Notes under the pieces: model-generated | Databases searched by the model: none | Seen by the model: only the letters and a program-made list of their open reading frames with translations | Told to the model about the DNA's origin: nothing | Assembly (NCBI GenBank): GCA_038106885.1 | Contig: JAYNFX010000003.1 | Location: 24,748 to 88,747, forward strand | DNA: 64,000 nt | Source of the DNA: UBA3537 sp038106885 | GTDB taxonomy: Bacteria > Bacteroidota > Bacteroidia > Flavobacteriales > Flavobacteriaceae | Direction: 5' to 3' | Part shown: positions 35,295 to 43,568 of the stretch, in pieces | Position numbering within the stretch: the first letter of the stretch is position 1 | How the letters are laid out: the number at the start of each line of letters is the position of its first letter | Position numbers and translations under genes: made by a program

Positions 35295-36266
35295 CTAATC
35301 TAAAGTGATTGAGCGTATAATAGTTTCTAGCTCAAAAATATAATCACGTTTAGTTCTAGCTGGAGCATAAACAAATCCTTCAGCAATTAACAGACGGTTG
35401 TTGTTAGTGTCAATAAAACAATAGTTGACAAATGGCCCTGACATAAAAGCGCCATCAACTTTCCATAAACTTTTTGTTTGAAAAACTGAAGCCCCTGACA
35501 ATTCTGTCATAAATGATAGCGGTTTATATGATTGCTCTGTAGTCATATAGTCTCCCTCCTTCGGCCCTGGAATTTCCATCTTAGAGATGGAATCTCTGGA
35601 TTTAATTATGAACTCTTGAAAAGAGGAGTTGTCATTAAAATTTTTGATTGGAAGACTGTAAAGAAGTAAATTTAAACTGCCATTTTCAGTATCTCTTCTG
35701 ATCCAAGAAAAATGCTCTTTTTGCTTGGCAATTCTATAAGCAGATGAGAATTTTATATCAATCCCCAATAAACTTTTGATACTTTCACTATTATAAAGCG
35801 ACTTGCTAATTCGTCTTTGCTTTTCTTTGAACTCAACTGATCTAAAAGTTGATATTATCTCTTCAGACTTATTTCTTATTAGTTCAATAATTTTGCTTTG
35901 GTTAGGAGCGCTTATTACAGCCACAATTTGAGGAGACGCATAAGGGTCTTTATAGTATTTAACTTCACTAATTTCAGATGTTTGAATTTTTAAAACAATT
36001 CTATTTCTCCTAACAAAATCTGAAAATACAGCAGTTGGAACATGTCTTAATTCAAAATAAGGCTCAGCTTGTGGAAGCCCATAGATTTCAGAGCCTATAT
36101 TGCGCCTTAAAGCATCTCCTACTGGTCCATCCCAAAGATCGTCACCAGAAACAACAAGGAGGTTATTAATATTCCCCGACGAACTAGGCTTATAAGTTGA
36201 ATTAGGCTTGGATTCACTACAGCTGAAAATTAAAAAGAAAAAAAGGAGTATTTTTAATGTTTTCAT
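35295..36266 (-). CDS. DUF4837 lipoprotein
   Basis: 323-residue lipoprotein (lipobox IFSC, Cys16). The early mature part has LLVVSGDDLWDGPVGDALRR and the C-terminus YCFIDTNNNRLLIAEGFVYAP, patterns I associate with the Bacteroidota family DUF4837. No catalytic motif. It starts 12 nt after the MltD-like gene and is co-transcribed with it, which points to a role near peptidoglycan, but function is unknown. Confidence 0.75.
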   Translation of the reverse strand: MKTLKILLFFFLIFSCSESKPNSTYKPSSSGNINNLLVVSGDDLWDGPVGDALRRNIGSEIYGLPQAEPYFELRHVPTAVFSDFVRRNRIVLKIQTSEISEVKYYKDPYASPQIVAVISAPNQSKIIELIRNKSEEIISTFRSVEFKEKQRRISKSLYNSESIKSLLGIDIKFSSAYRIAKQKEHFSWIRRDTENGSLNLLLYSLPIKNFNDNSSFQEFIIKSRDSISKMEIPGPKEGDYMTTEQSYKPLSFMTELSGASVFQTKSLWKVDGAFMSGPFVNYCFIDTNNNRLLIAEGFVYAPARTKRDYIFELETIIRSITLD

Positions 36267-36278
36267 ATTAAATTAATA

Positions 36279-37718
36279 TTACTTGGTCAGGCTTAGCTTC
36301 ATTCCAGGTTTTAAATCTTTACTGCTAATATCATTCCACTTTTTAAGATCCTCGACAGAAATATTAGGAAGCTTTTGAGCAATAGTCCAAAATGAGTCTC
36401 CTTTTTTTACTGTATAATAATTGTTATTTGGTGTTATATCTGTCTCAACACCATTGTTTATGTCGAGTTTAACATCTGTACTTTTTGTGTAAATAATTAA
36501 TCTATCTCCCACATTTATAAGATCATTTTTTAAACTATTCCATTTTCTTATATCCTTGATTTTCACCTTAAATTTTTTGGCAATTTTTCCTAGATAATCA
36601 CCTGATTTTACACTGTATCTAATTCTAGAATTCATTTTATAAAATTTAGGCAATGGCTTTTCTCTTTTGTCAAACTCATTTTTAGAAAAAGCATAAATTT
36701 CGTCTTCATTTGCTAAAAACTTTCCTAAGGTAGGCTTGGGTAAACGAAGTGTTTTGCGTTTACCTTTTATATATGGAACAATATTTAATTTATAAGACGG
36801 ATTTAAAAACTCTAAAATTTCTTTTTCTATGTTTAAAGCATCTACTAGATGGTTAAAATGAAGCATCTCTTTTACTAAAACAGTATCCGTTTCTATAATA
36901 GAAAAGGGGGCTGGTTTGTTATGGAAACCGTGCTGATCCGCAAATTCAAAAATATATAATGTAGCAAAAAAAGCGGGAATGTAATTCGCTGTTTCTTTTG
37001 GTAAAAACGGTCTTATATTCCAATAATTTCTATAACCGCCTGATCTTCTCATTGCTTTAGTTACATTTCCAGGGCCAGAATTGTACGCAGCTAAAGCAAG
37101 GCTCCAATCGCCAAAAATATCGTAGAGCTTATTGAGATATTTAGCAGCTGCTTTAGTTGATTTTACAGGATCAAATCTTTCATCAATATAACTGTTAACC
37201 TCAAGACCATACATTTTTGATGTGGAAAACATAAATTGCCACAAACCAGAAGCTCCAACAGGCGATTTAGCCTTAGGATTCAAAGCAGATTCTACAATTG
37301 ATAAATATTTGATTTCTAAAGGAGCGTTATGCGCGTCAAGTACTTCTTCAAACAGCGGAAAATAATACTGGCTCCTTTGCGCTAATCGCTCAAACGACTC
37401 CTTTCGTGTTGCAAGATAATTATTAATAATGTTCTCCAAAACTGGATTATATTCTATATTAAAAGGGGTTTTTGAATTTAAAAGTTCCAGCCTTTTAATT
37501 AGCGTGTCCTTGTGGACTTTAGATAGATAGTTTTTTTCAATACTATCATTTGTCTTAATATAACTAGCCTGAAAAATTCTCTTATCAATCAATGAATCTA
37601 AAAGATCAACTTGTTTAAACCCCTTTAAAATTATTGCTGTAGTATCTACTATTTTTTTGGGCTCCTGTCCATATAAATTAAAAAACGTTAATAAGAAAAA
37701 TAGCGCTAATTTTCGCAT
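36279..37718 (-). CDS. MltD-like lytic transglycosylase with two LysM domains
   Basis: 479 residues: signal peptide (1-18), N-terminal helical region, a family 1 SLT domain (about 125-260) with the catalytic Glu143 in LSIVESALNP and the motif SPVGASGLWQFM, then two C-terminal LysM peptidoglycan-binding repeats (about 369-413 and 433-478, YSVKSGDYLGKIAKKF and YTVKKGDSFWTIAQK). It cleaves glycan strands to 1,6-anhydro products in the periplasm. It is 9 nt downstream of pgk on the same strand and just ahead of the DUF4837 gene. Confidence 0.94.
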   Translation of the reverse strand: MRKLALFFLLTFFNLYGQEPKKIVDTTAIILKGFKQVDLLDSLIDKRIFQASYIKTNDSIEKNYLSKVHKDTLIKRLELLNSKTPFNIEYNPVLENIINNYLATRKESFERLAQRSQYYFPLFEEVLDAHNAPLEIKYLSIVESALNPKAKSPVGASGLWQFMFSTSKMYGLEVNSYIDERFDPVKSTKAAAKYLNKLYDIFGDWSLALAAYNSGPGNVTKAMRRSGGYRNYWNIRPFLPKETANYIPAFFATLYIFEFADQHGFHNKPAPFSIIETDTVLVKEMLHFNHLVDALNIEKEILEFLNPSYKLNIVPYIKGKRKTLRLPKPTLGKFLANEDEIYAFSKNEFDKREKPLPKFYKMNSRIRYSVKSGDYLGKIAKKFKVKIKDIRKWNSLKNDLINVGDRLIIYTKSTDVKLDINNGVETDITPNNNYYTVKKGDSFWTIAQKLPNISVEDLKKWNDISSKDLKPGMKLSLTK

Positions 37719-37727
37719 GAAAATATA

Positions 37728-38915
37728 TTAATTTGAAATTGCTGCAATTCCTGGTAATACTTTCCCCTCAAGACTTTCTAACATAGCACCCCCGCCTGTG
37801 CTGACGTAACTTACCGATTTATCAAAATTAAATTTCTTCACGGCCGCTACTGAATCCCCTCCACCAACTAAAGAAAATGCACCTTTTTGAGTCGCCTCTG
37901 CAATAGATTTCCCCAATGCAACAGTCCCTGTCGAAAATGTGTCCATCTCAAAAACTCCTAAAGGACCATTCCATAAAATTGTCTTACAACTTTGAACTAC
38001 GTCGTGAAAAATGGCTTTACTCTTTGGACCACAATCCAAACCCTGCCATCCACGTGGAATATTATCGATTTCGATAATTTTTGTTTGAGCCGAGTTATTA
38101 AAATCATTTGCCGCCAATACATCTACAGGAAGATGAACTTTTACATTTTTCTCAGCCGCTATCTTTAAAATTTCAAGCGCTAATTCCTGCTTATCCGTTT
38201 CACAAATAGAATCACCCACTAAACCTCCTTTTGCGCTCACAAAAGTAAAAGACATTCCGCCTCCTATGATTAAATGATCTATTTTATCTAAAATATTTTC
38301 TATTATGGTAATTTTCGATGATACTTTTGCTCCTCCCAGGATGGCTAAAACTGGTTTCTCTCCTTTGCTCATAACCTTTTCTAAACTCTCAATTTCTTTA
38401 GCTAAAAGATATCCGAAACACTTATCGTTTGGAAAGAATTCGGCAATAACCGTTGTAGAGGCATGAGCCCTATGGGCAGTTCCAAAAGCATCATTAATAT
38501 AGAAATCACCTAACGACCCCAATGCTTTTGCAAAGTCATAATCGCCTTGTGTTTCTTCTTTGTAAAACCTTAGATTTTCTAATAACATAACTTGACCAGG
38601 CAATAGGTTCTCTGCGGTTTTATTTGTCTTATCTCCAATACAGTCCTCTGAGAAAATAATGTTAACTCCTATTATTTCTTCCACTTTAGATACGATATGT
38701 TTTAACGAAAATTTATTTTCGTTTTCGACCGGCCTTCCAAGGTGAGACATCAAAATACAACTACCACCATCCTTTAAGACCTTCATAATTGTAGGTTTTG
38801 CAGCTCGTATTCTAGTGTCGTCGGTTACATTGTAAGATGAGTCAAGAGGCACATTAAAGTCTACACGAATTACCGCTTTTCGTCCTTTAAAATTGGTTTG
38901 TTCAATAAAAGTCAT
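37728..38915 (-). CDS. pgk: Phosphoglycerate kinase
   Basis: Glycolytic enzyme, 1,3-bisphosphoglycerate + ADP to 3-phosphoglycerate + ATP. 395 residues, normal length. N-terminal substrate-site motif KAVIRVDFNVPLD, then MSHLGRP, and the C-domain nucleotide site GGGDSVAAVKKF and STGGGAMLESLEG. Cytoplasmic. It is the first gene of a pgk-mltD-DUF4837 run, an unusual coupling of glycolysis with cell wall genes. Confidence 0.98.
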   Translation of the reverse strand: MTFIEQTNFKGRKAVIRVDFNVPLDSSYNVTDDTRIRAAKPTIMKVLKDGGSCILMSHLGRPVENENKFSLKHIVSKVEEIIGVNIIFSEDCIGDKTNKTAENLLPGQVMLLENLRFYKEETQGDYDFAKALGSLGDFYINDAFGTAHRAHASTTVIAEFFPNDKCFGYLLAKEIESLEKVMSKGEKPVLAILGGAKVSSKITIIENILDKIDHLIIGGGMSFTFVSAKGGLVGDSICETDKQELALEILKIAAEKNVKVHLPVDVLAANDFNNSAQTKIIEIDNIPRGWQGLDCGPKSKAIFHDVVQSCKTILWNGPLGVFEMDTFSTGTVALGKSIAEATQKGAFSLVGGGDSVAAVKKFNFDKSVSYVSTGGGAMLESLEGKVLPGIAAISN

Positions 38916-38950
38916 TGGAAGGTTTAGATTAAAATTAATTTTACGAAAGC

Positions 38951-38958
38951 CAAAGGTA
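38951..38958 (-). promoter_or_regulatory. Candidate -7 box of pgk
   Basis: Minus-strand TACCTTTG, a TAnnTTTG match, ending 36 nt before the pgk ATG. It is divergent from the holB promoter in the same 168-nt spacer. The -33 element is not clear. Confidence 0.4.
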
Positions 38959-39034
38959 AGTATTTATTTAAGTAGAAAAAATTCATTTTTTACATGTCCG
39001 AAGGAAATTTATATCACTAATGATAAGTATCAAA

Positions 39035-39064
39035 TTGCCTGTAAAGACTAAACCCCTATATTTG
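39035..39064 (+). promoter_or_regulatory. Promoter of holB
   Basis: TTG (39035-39037), 19-nt spacer, TATATTTG (39057-39064). One of the best promoter matches in the window. The -7 box ends 20 nt before the ATG. Confidence 0.6.
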
Positions 39065-39083
39065 TAAAAAAGGGCAATTAAAT

Positions 39084-40187
39084 ATGATTGGGCATAATGA
39101 TTTAATGCAGCAGTTTAGGGATAATATTGTTAATGGCCGTATGCCACATGCCCAAATTTTTGAAGGTAAAAACGGCTACGGGACACTGCCCTTTGCTATG
39201 TCGTATGCAAAGGCTGTCGTTGAAAATAGTTATCAAAACCAGCTAACAGTTGACCCTTTAAACCATCCTGATATTCATTATTTTTTCCCTGTTATTAATA
39301 GAGGAAGTTCAAGCTCACCTAGCACCTCAAAAGACTATCAATTAGAATGGAAAAACTTCCTTGAAAAATCACATTACAGCTATATTGAGGAATGGTATAA
39401 CTTCATTGATGCAGGAAACAAGCAAGGTATAATTACTGCGGATGAAGCACAGAATATTATAAAAACCCTCTCTTTAAAATCATATTCTGGAGGGCATAAA
39501 GTACTAATCATTTGGCATGCGGAAAAAATGAACATAGCATGCTCAAATAAATTATTAAAATGGATTGAAGAACCAAATCAAAACACTTGTATATTACTGA
39601 TTACTGAAAAAAGTGATGATTTAATCAAAACAATTCGATCGCGCTGTCAAATAACAAGGATCGGAAAAATAAATCCAGAAGATATGACTCAAGAGCTGGT
39701 AAAAAGAGGGTTTGATGAAATTAATGCGAAATTAGCGGCCAATAAATCTAAAGGCGACTTCAACAAAGCAATTCAGATATTAGATGAAAGAGAATACAAT
39801 GAGGAATTCGAAAAACTTTTTATTGAATGGGTCAGAACCTCATTTAGCGCAAAGACAAATAAAAAGTCTATAAACAAATTAATGGAATGGAGTGAGAAAA
39901 TATCTAAACTAGGAAGAGAAATAGAGAAACAATTTCTAGAGTATAGTTTAGAATTTTTTAGACAAGCAATGGTTCTAAATTATAATGCTGGAGAACTAGT
40001 AACATTAAAAATAAAGGACAGTTCTTTCTCGTTAAAAAAGTTCTCTTTGTTTATTAGCGGCAAAAATATTGAAGGAATTTTTGATGAAATTGAAAAAGCC
40101 ATTTACCATATTGAACGAAATGGTAATCCCAAAATTATTTTCACAGACCTCTCAATAAAGCTTACTAGGCTTCTACATAATAAATAA
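39084..40187 (+). CDS. holB: DNA polymerase III subunit delta'
   Basis: Clamp-loader subunit that opens the sliding clamp with gamma/tau and delta. 367 residues. The AAA+ N-terminal region is recognisable (MPHAQIFEGKNGYGTLPFA; KVLIIWHAEKMNIACSNKLL; LLITEKSDDLIKTIRSRCQ). The P-loop is degenerate (EGKNGYGTLP, with no GK[ST]), so ATP hydrolysis is not expected, as for delta' in many bacteria. The gene stands alone between divergent pgk and the convergent methyltransferase gene. Confidence 0.88.
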   Translation: MIGHNDLMQQFRDNIVNGRMPHAQIFEGKNGYGTLPFAMSYAKAVVENSYQNQLTVDPLNHPDIHYFFPVINRGSSSSPSTSKDYQLEWKNFLEKSHYSYIEEWYNFIDAGNKQGIITADEAQNIIKTLSLKSYSGGHKVLIIWHAEKMNIACSNKLLKWIEEPNQNTCILLITEKSDDLIKTIRSRCQITRIGKINPEDMTQELVKRGFDEINAKLAANKSKGDFNKAIQILDEREYNEEFEKLFIEWVRTSFSAKTNKKSINKLMEWSEKISKLGREIEKQFLEYSLEFFRQAMVLNYNAGELVTLKIKDSSFSLKKFSLFISGKNIEGIFDEIEKAIYHIERNGNPKIIFTDLSIKLTRLLHNK

Positions 40188-40305
40188 AATAGTTCAAATC
40201 TATTAAAAAAAATAATTTAATAATTTTTAACTATTCGAATTAGGGTTTTTTAAGCTCGTTTTAGGACGTTTAAATTTTATAAAAAGCAAGTTTAATAAAC
40301 AAAGT

Positions 40306-40335
40306 TTAAAAAGGCTTAAAAAGGCTTAAAAAGGC
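40306..40335 (+). repeat. Three tandem copies of a 10-bp unit
   Basis: The unit ttaaaaaggc occurs three times without mismatch, ending at the stop codon of the methyltransferase gene. It lies in the 147-nt convergent spacer after holB, otherwise very AT-rich. Read on the minus strand it gives three spaced T5 tracts directly after the stop codon. Confidence 0.8.
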
Positions 40336-41207
40336 TATTGTCTTTTAATCACATAAATTAGTGAGGAATATTCTTTTGAAAAAATTGCTTTAATGTTTGA
40401 AAGAAGTCCGATTAAAATTCCTTTGATGTAGCTAATTTTTCCGAATTTATATTTCGTTGACATTAGGCTAATGTAAAAAGAATCGAAAATCATTGGATGG
40501 ATAGATTCAATTTTCAGACCATGTTTTTTAAATAATTTAGAAATAGAGCTTCTTGAAAAGTGCCATAAATGTCTAGGAACATCATACCCTGCCCAATATT
40601 CTTTAAAATAATCCGCATCATAACTCTTAAAGTTAGGGACAGCAACTACAATTCTACCGTTGGACCCTAGAAGACCTTTTATCCTTTTAATTTCGTAATC
40701 TAGATCGCCCATGTGTTCTAAAACATGCCAAAGCGTAACAACATCAAAAGTATTTTGCTGCAAGCTATCTAGATGATTCATTTCTTTTACGCTATTTGAT
40801 CTTGCGTTATTAGCAATAGAACGAGCAGTATCACTTAGTTCAACTCCTATAGAATTCCACCCGGAATTAGAGGCAGAATTAAGAAAATAGCCAATTCCAG
40901 CACCAACATCAAGAAGGTTGTTTTGCTGAGTCCTAAACTTTCTTATAAGTTTTAATTTTCTTCGAGTTGATATCTTCCTTATCAAAAAATATACTAAATC
41001 AAAAAACGAGTTTACTCTTGTTGAGTGGGATTGATAATCTAAACTTTCGTAATAACGCGATAGTTCTGAGCTTGATGGCCTGGGTGTAGTTATAAGTAAA
41101 TCTTTGCTTTCATTGTAAACTAACTCAAAGGATTCTCCTGTTAGAAAATGATCTTTACAAGTTAAATATAAATTACTATGTTTAGTTAGTTGTTCCACGT
41201 GGAACAA
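40335..41207 (-). CDS. Class I SAM-dependent methyltransferase
   Basis: About 290 residues with a Methyltransf_11/23-type core: motif I NLLDVGAGIGYFLNSA, motif with DVVTLWHVLEHM, and RIVVAVPN. The N-terminal ESFELVYNESKDLLITTPRP is a familiar lead segment in flavobacterial methyltransferases. There is no ATG at the N-terminus: the frame opens after a TAG and the only starts are TTG (41207) or GTG (41198), both inside the parS-like palindrome, so the protein would begin MFHVEQ or MEQ. Substrate unknown. It lies just downstream of mnmG. Confidence 0.83.
   Translation of the reverse strand: MFHVEQLTKHSNLYLTCKDHFLTGESFELVYNESKDLLITTPRPSSSELSRYYESLDYQSHSTRVNSFFDLVYFLIRKISTRRKLKLIRKFRTQQNNLLDVGAGIGYFLNSASNSGWNSIGVELSDTARSIANNARSNSVKEMNHLDSLQQNTFDVVTLWHVLEHMGDLDYEIKRIKGLLGSNGRIVVAVPNFKSYDADYFKEYWAGYDVPRHLWHFSRSSISKLFKKHGLKIESIHPMIFDSFYISLMSTKYKFGKISYIKGILIGLLSNIKAIFSKEYSSLIYVIKRQ
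41191..41206. promoter_or_regulatory. parS-like site 1 (ParB-binding palindrome)
   Basis: A perfect 16-bp palindrome, TGTTCCACGTGGAACA, of the form known for ParB (Spo0J) binding sites. It lies between mnmG and the methyltransferase gene and overlaps the latter's start codon. An identical copy lies on the other side of mnmG. Confidence 0.85.
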
Positions 41208-41226
41208 ATGTAAAAAATAAAGCTAT

Positions 41227-43098
41227 TTATCTCCCCATATACACCAATAAAACAGAGATGTCGTTTGGTGAAACACCACTTATACGAGAGGCCTGAGCTA
41301 CAGTTTGAGGTTGGATAGAGCCCAACTTTTCGCGAGCCTCATAACTCATGGACTGGATCTTATTATAATCAAAGTTAGCTGGAATTCTGACATACTCTAA
41401 CCTAGTTAACTTATCAGCATTACTGCGCTCTTTTTCAATGTATCCAGAATACTTAACCTGAATTTCAGCCTGCTCAATAACCTCGTCATCAAGCTGGTTT
41501 TTACTAACATAGTCTTTTACACCAGGGAACTGGAACACATCATTTATAGTGATATTGGGTCTCGAAAATATTTTAAAAACTTTGTCAGACTGTTTGATAG
41601 GTGATGATTTTTTTGTCTCCAATACAGGATTAGCATCCTCTGGTTTAACGCTTTGCTTTTTGAAAAAACTAATTAATTGCTGTGATTTTTGCTGTTTAAC
41701 CAACATTCTTTCTAGTCTTTGTTTTGAAGCTATCCCTAAATCATATCCCTTTTGAGTTAGCCTAATATCTGCGTTGTCTTGCCTTAACAAAGTGCGGTAT
41801 TCTGCTCTTGAAGTAAACATTCTATAAGGCTCTTCAGTGCCTTTTGTAATAAGATCGTCTATAAGAACACCAATGTAAGCCTCATCACGCCTCAAAATAA
41901 AAGGCTCCTTATCGTTTACTGAAAGACTAGCATTAATTCCAGCCATTAATCCTTGCGAAGCAGCTTCTTCGTATCCAGTCGTTCCGTTAATTTGTCCTGC
42001 AAAAAACAAATTAGAGATCAGCTTAGTTTCAAGAGAATACTTCAGTTGAGTAGGAGGAAAATAATCATATTCTATTGCATATCCCGGTCTAAAAAATCGA
42101 ACATTCTCAAAACCTTTAACCGCTCGTAAGGCTTTAAATTGCACGTCCTCAGGTAATGAAGTAGAAAAGCCATTTATATAATATTCGACAGTATTCCAGC
42201 CTTCTGGTTCAACAAAAATTTGATGCCTTTCTTTATCGGCAAATCTATTGATCTTGTCTTCAATTGAAGGACAGTACCTAGGCCCAATACTTTGGATCCT
42301 TCCATTAAACATCGGGGAACGATCGAAGCCTTCCTTTAAAAGGTCATGAACAATATCACTAGTGTAAGTCATATGACAAGAACGCTGATTTGATAACGCT
42401 GAGGTATTGTCTAAATATGAAAAGGTTTTAGGGTTGGTGTCGCCTGGTTGCTCTGTCATTTTGGAAAAGTCTAAAGATCTTCCATCAACTCTAGGGGGTG
42501 TACCTGTTTTCATTCTTCCAGAGTCAAAGCCAAGATCAATGAGCTGTTCTGTAATGCCTATAGCGGCTCTTTCTCCTGCTCTTCCTCCTCCAAAATTCTT
42601 ATCACCAATATGTATGAGACCATTTAAAAAGGTTCCATTAGTTAAAACAACACTTTTGGATTTAATCTCTAAGCCTAAAGATGTTTTTACGCCAACACAT
42701 GAACCCCCTTTAATTATTATGCCAACAACCATTTCTTGATAAAAATCTAGATTTGAAGTCTTTTCAAGCATCATTCTCCAATCCTCAGCAAACCTCATCC
42801 TGTCGCTCTGAACCCTAGGACTCCACATTGCAGGGCCTTTTGATTTATTTAGCATTTTAAATTGAATTGCGGATGAGTCACTGACAATCCCACTGTAGCC
42901 TCCTAAAGCATCAATTTCTCTAACTATTTGGCCTTTTGCAATGCCTCCCATAGCGGGATTACAAGACATTTGAGCTATGTTCTGTAAATTCATGGTTATA
43001 AGAAGTGTCTTACTTCCCATATTTGCTGCGGCGGCTGCAGCTTCGCTACCAGCATGACCGCCCCCAACAACAATAACATCATAAATTTTATCAAACAT
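41227..43098 (-). CDS. mnmG: tRNA uridine-5-carboxymethylaminomethyl modification enzyme MnmG (GidA)
   Basis: With MnmE, installs the cmnm5 group on wobble U34 of certain tRNAs, using FAD, NADH and a folate. 623 residues, full length. FAD-binding GGGHAGSEAA (about 12-21), the conserved AMGGIAKGQIVREIDALGG, GLIHIGDKNFGGGRAGE, and the C-terminal helical MnmE-binding domain ending GVSPNDISVLLVYM. In many bacteria this gene (gidA) lies near the replication origin. Here identical parS-like sites flank it on both sides. Confidence 0.98.
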   Translation of the reverse strand: MFDKIYDVIVVGGGHAGSEAAAAAANMGSKTLLITMNLQNIAQMSCNPAMGGIAKGQIVREIDALGGYSGIVSDSSAIQFKMLNKSKGPAMWSPRVQSDRMRFAEDWRMMLEKTSNLDFYQEMVVGIIIKGGSCVGVKTSLGLEIKSKSVVLTNGTFLNGLIHIGDKNFGGGRAGERAAIGITEQLIDLGFDSGRMKTGTPPRVDGRSLDFSKMTEQPGDTNPKTFSYLDNTSALSNQRSCHMTYTSDIVHDLLKEGFDRSPMFNGRIQSIGPRYCPSIEDKINRFADKERHQIFVEPEGWNTVEYYINGFSTSLPEDVQFKALRAVKGFENVRFFRPGYAIEYDYFPPTQLKYSLETKLISNLFFAGQINGTTGYEEAASQGLMAGINASLSVNDKEPFILRRDEAYIGVLIDDLITKGTEEPYRMFTSRAEYRTLLRQDNADIRLTQKGYDLGIASKQRLERMLVKQQKSQQLISFFKKQSVKPEDANPVLETKKSSPIKQSDKVFKIFSRPNITINDVFQFPGVKDYVSKNQLDDEVIEQAEIQVKYSGYIEKERSNADKLTRLEYVRIPANFDYNKIQSMSYEAREKLGSIQPQTVAQASRISGVSPNDISVLLVYMGR

Positions 43099-43112
43099 CT
43101 AAAAAAATTTAA

Positions 43113-43128
43113 TGTTCCACGTGGAACA
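43113..43128. promoter_or_regulatory. parS-like site 2 (ParB-binding palindrome)
   Basis: A second perfect TGTTCCACGTGGAACA, 15 nt upstream of the mnmG start in the 53-nt gap after ybeY. It is identical to site 1, 1.9 kb away. It could affect mnmG transcription if ParB spreads from it. Confidence 0.87.
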
Positions 43129-43151
43129 ATTGTTTGCAAATATACAGCTAT

Positions 43152-43568
43152 CTATCGATTAAATAATTCGGACAAATAGAAGTTCTCCTTTGCTCTTATT
43201 TCAATCTTTTGCTGTTCTGTAGAATCTTTGTAACCACATAAATGCAGTACACCATGTACCATAACTCTGGCAATTTCTTCAGAAAAAACAGTTTTATATT
43301 TACTAGCGTTTTCGGCTACCCTATCACAGGAAATACAAATATCGCCATTAATTTGTCGACCAACATTATAGTTAAAAGTAATAACGTCTGTTAAAGTATC
43401 GTGGTTCAGAAACTTTAAATTTAAATCCAATAAATAAGAATCATTACAAAACACAAAGGCCAGATCACCTTGATTAAAATTTTCGTTTTTTATCACGAAA
43501 CTAAGCCAGTCCTTATGTTTCTTTTTCTGATTGAGATCAAAGTCAGTATAGCTATTAAAGGTTATCAT
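43152..43568 (-). CDS. ybeY: Endoribonuclease YbeY (16S rRNA maturation)
   Basis: 138-residue zinc-dependent RNase of the UPF0054 family, involved in 16S rRNA 3'-end maturation and ribosome quality control. The metal motif is visible as HGVLHLCGYKD: His105 and His109 are present, but the third His of the classical HGxLHLxGYDH is replaced by Asp115. My recollection is that this is common in Bacteroidota homologues, where Asp may still bind the metal. It overlaps the DUF4175 gene by 14 nt. Confidence 0.92.
   Translation of the reverse strand: MITFNSYTDFDLNQKKKHKDWLSFVIKNENFNQGDLAFVFCNDSYLLDLNLKFLNHDTLTDVITFNYNVGRQINGDICISCDRVAENASKYKTVFSEEIARVMVHGVLHLCGYKDSTEQQKIEIRAKENFYLSELFNR

Noticed and set aside
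38046..38061. Third CACGTG palindrome (ccatCCACGTGGaata) resembling parS
   Set aside because: Only 12 of 16 positions match, and it lies in a conserved part of the pgk coding sequence, so it is probably chance.
40190..40206. Stem-loop aatag-ttcaaat-ctatt with the geometry of a tRNA T-arm
   Set aside because: No D-arm, anticodon arm or acceptor stem surrounds it; upstream is holB coding sequence. It is followed by A rather than T, so it is not a plus-strand terminator either.
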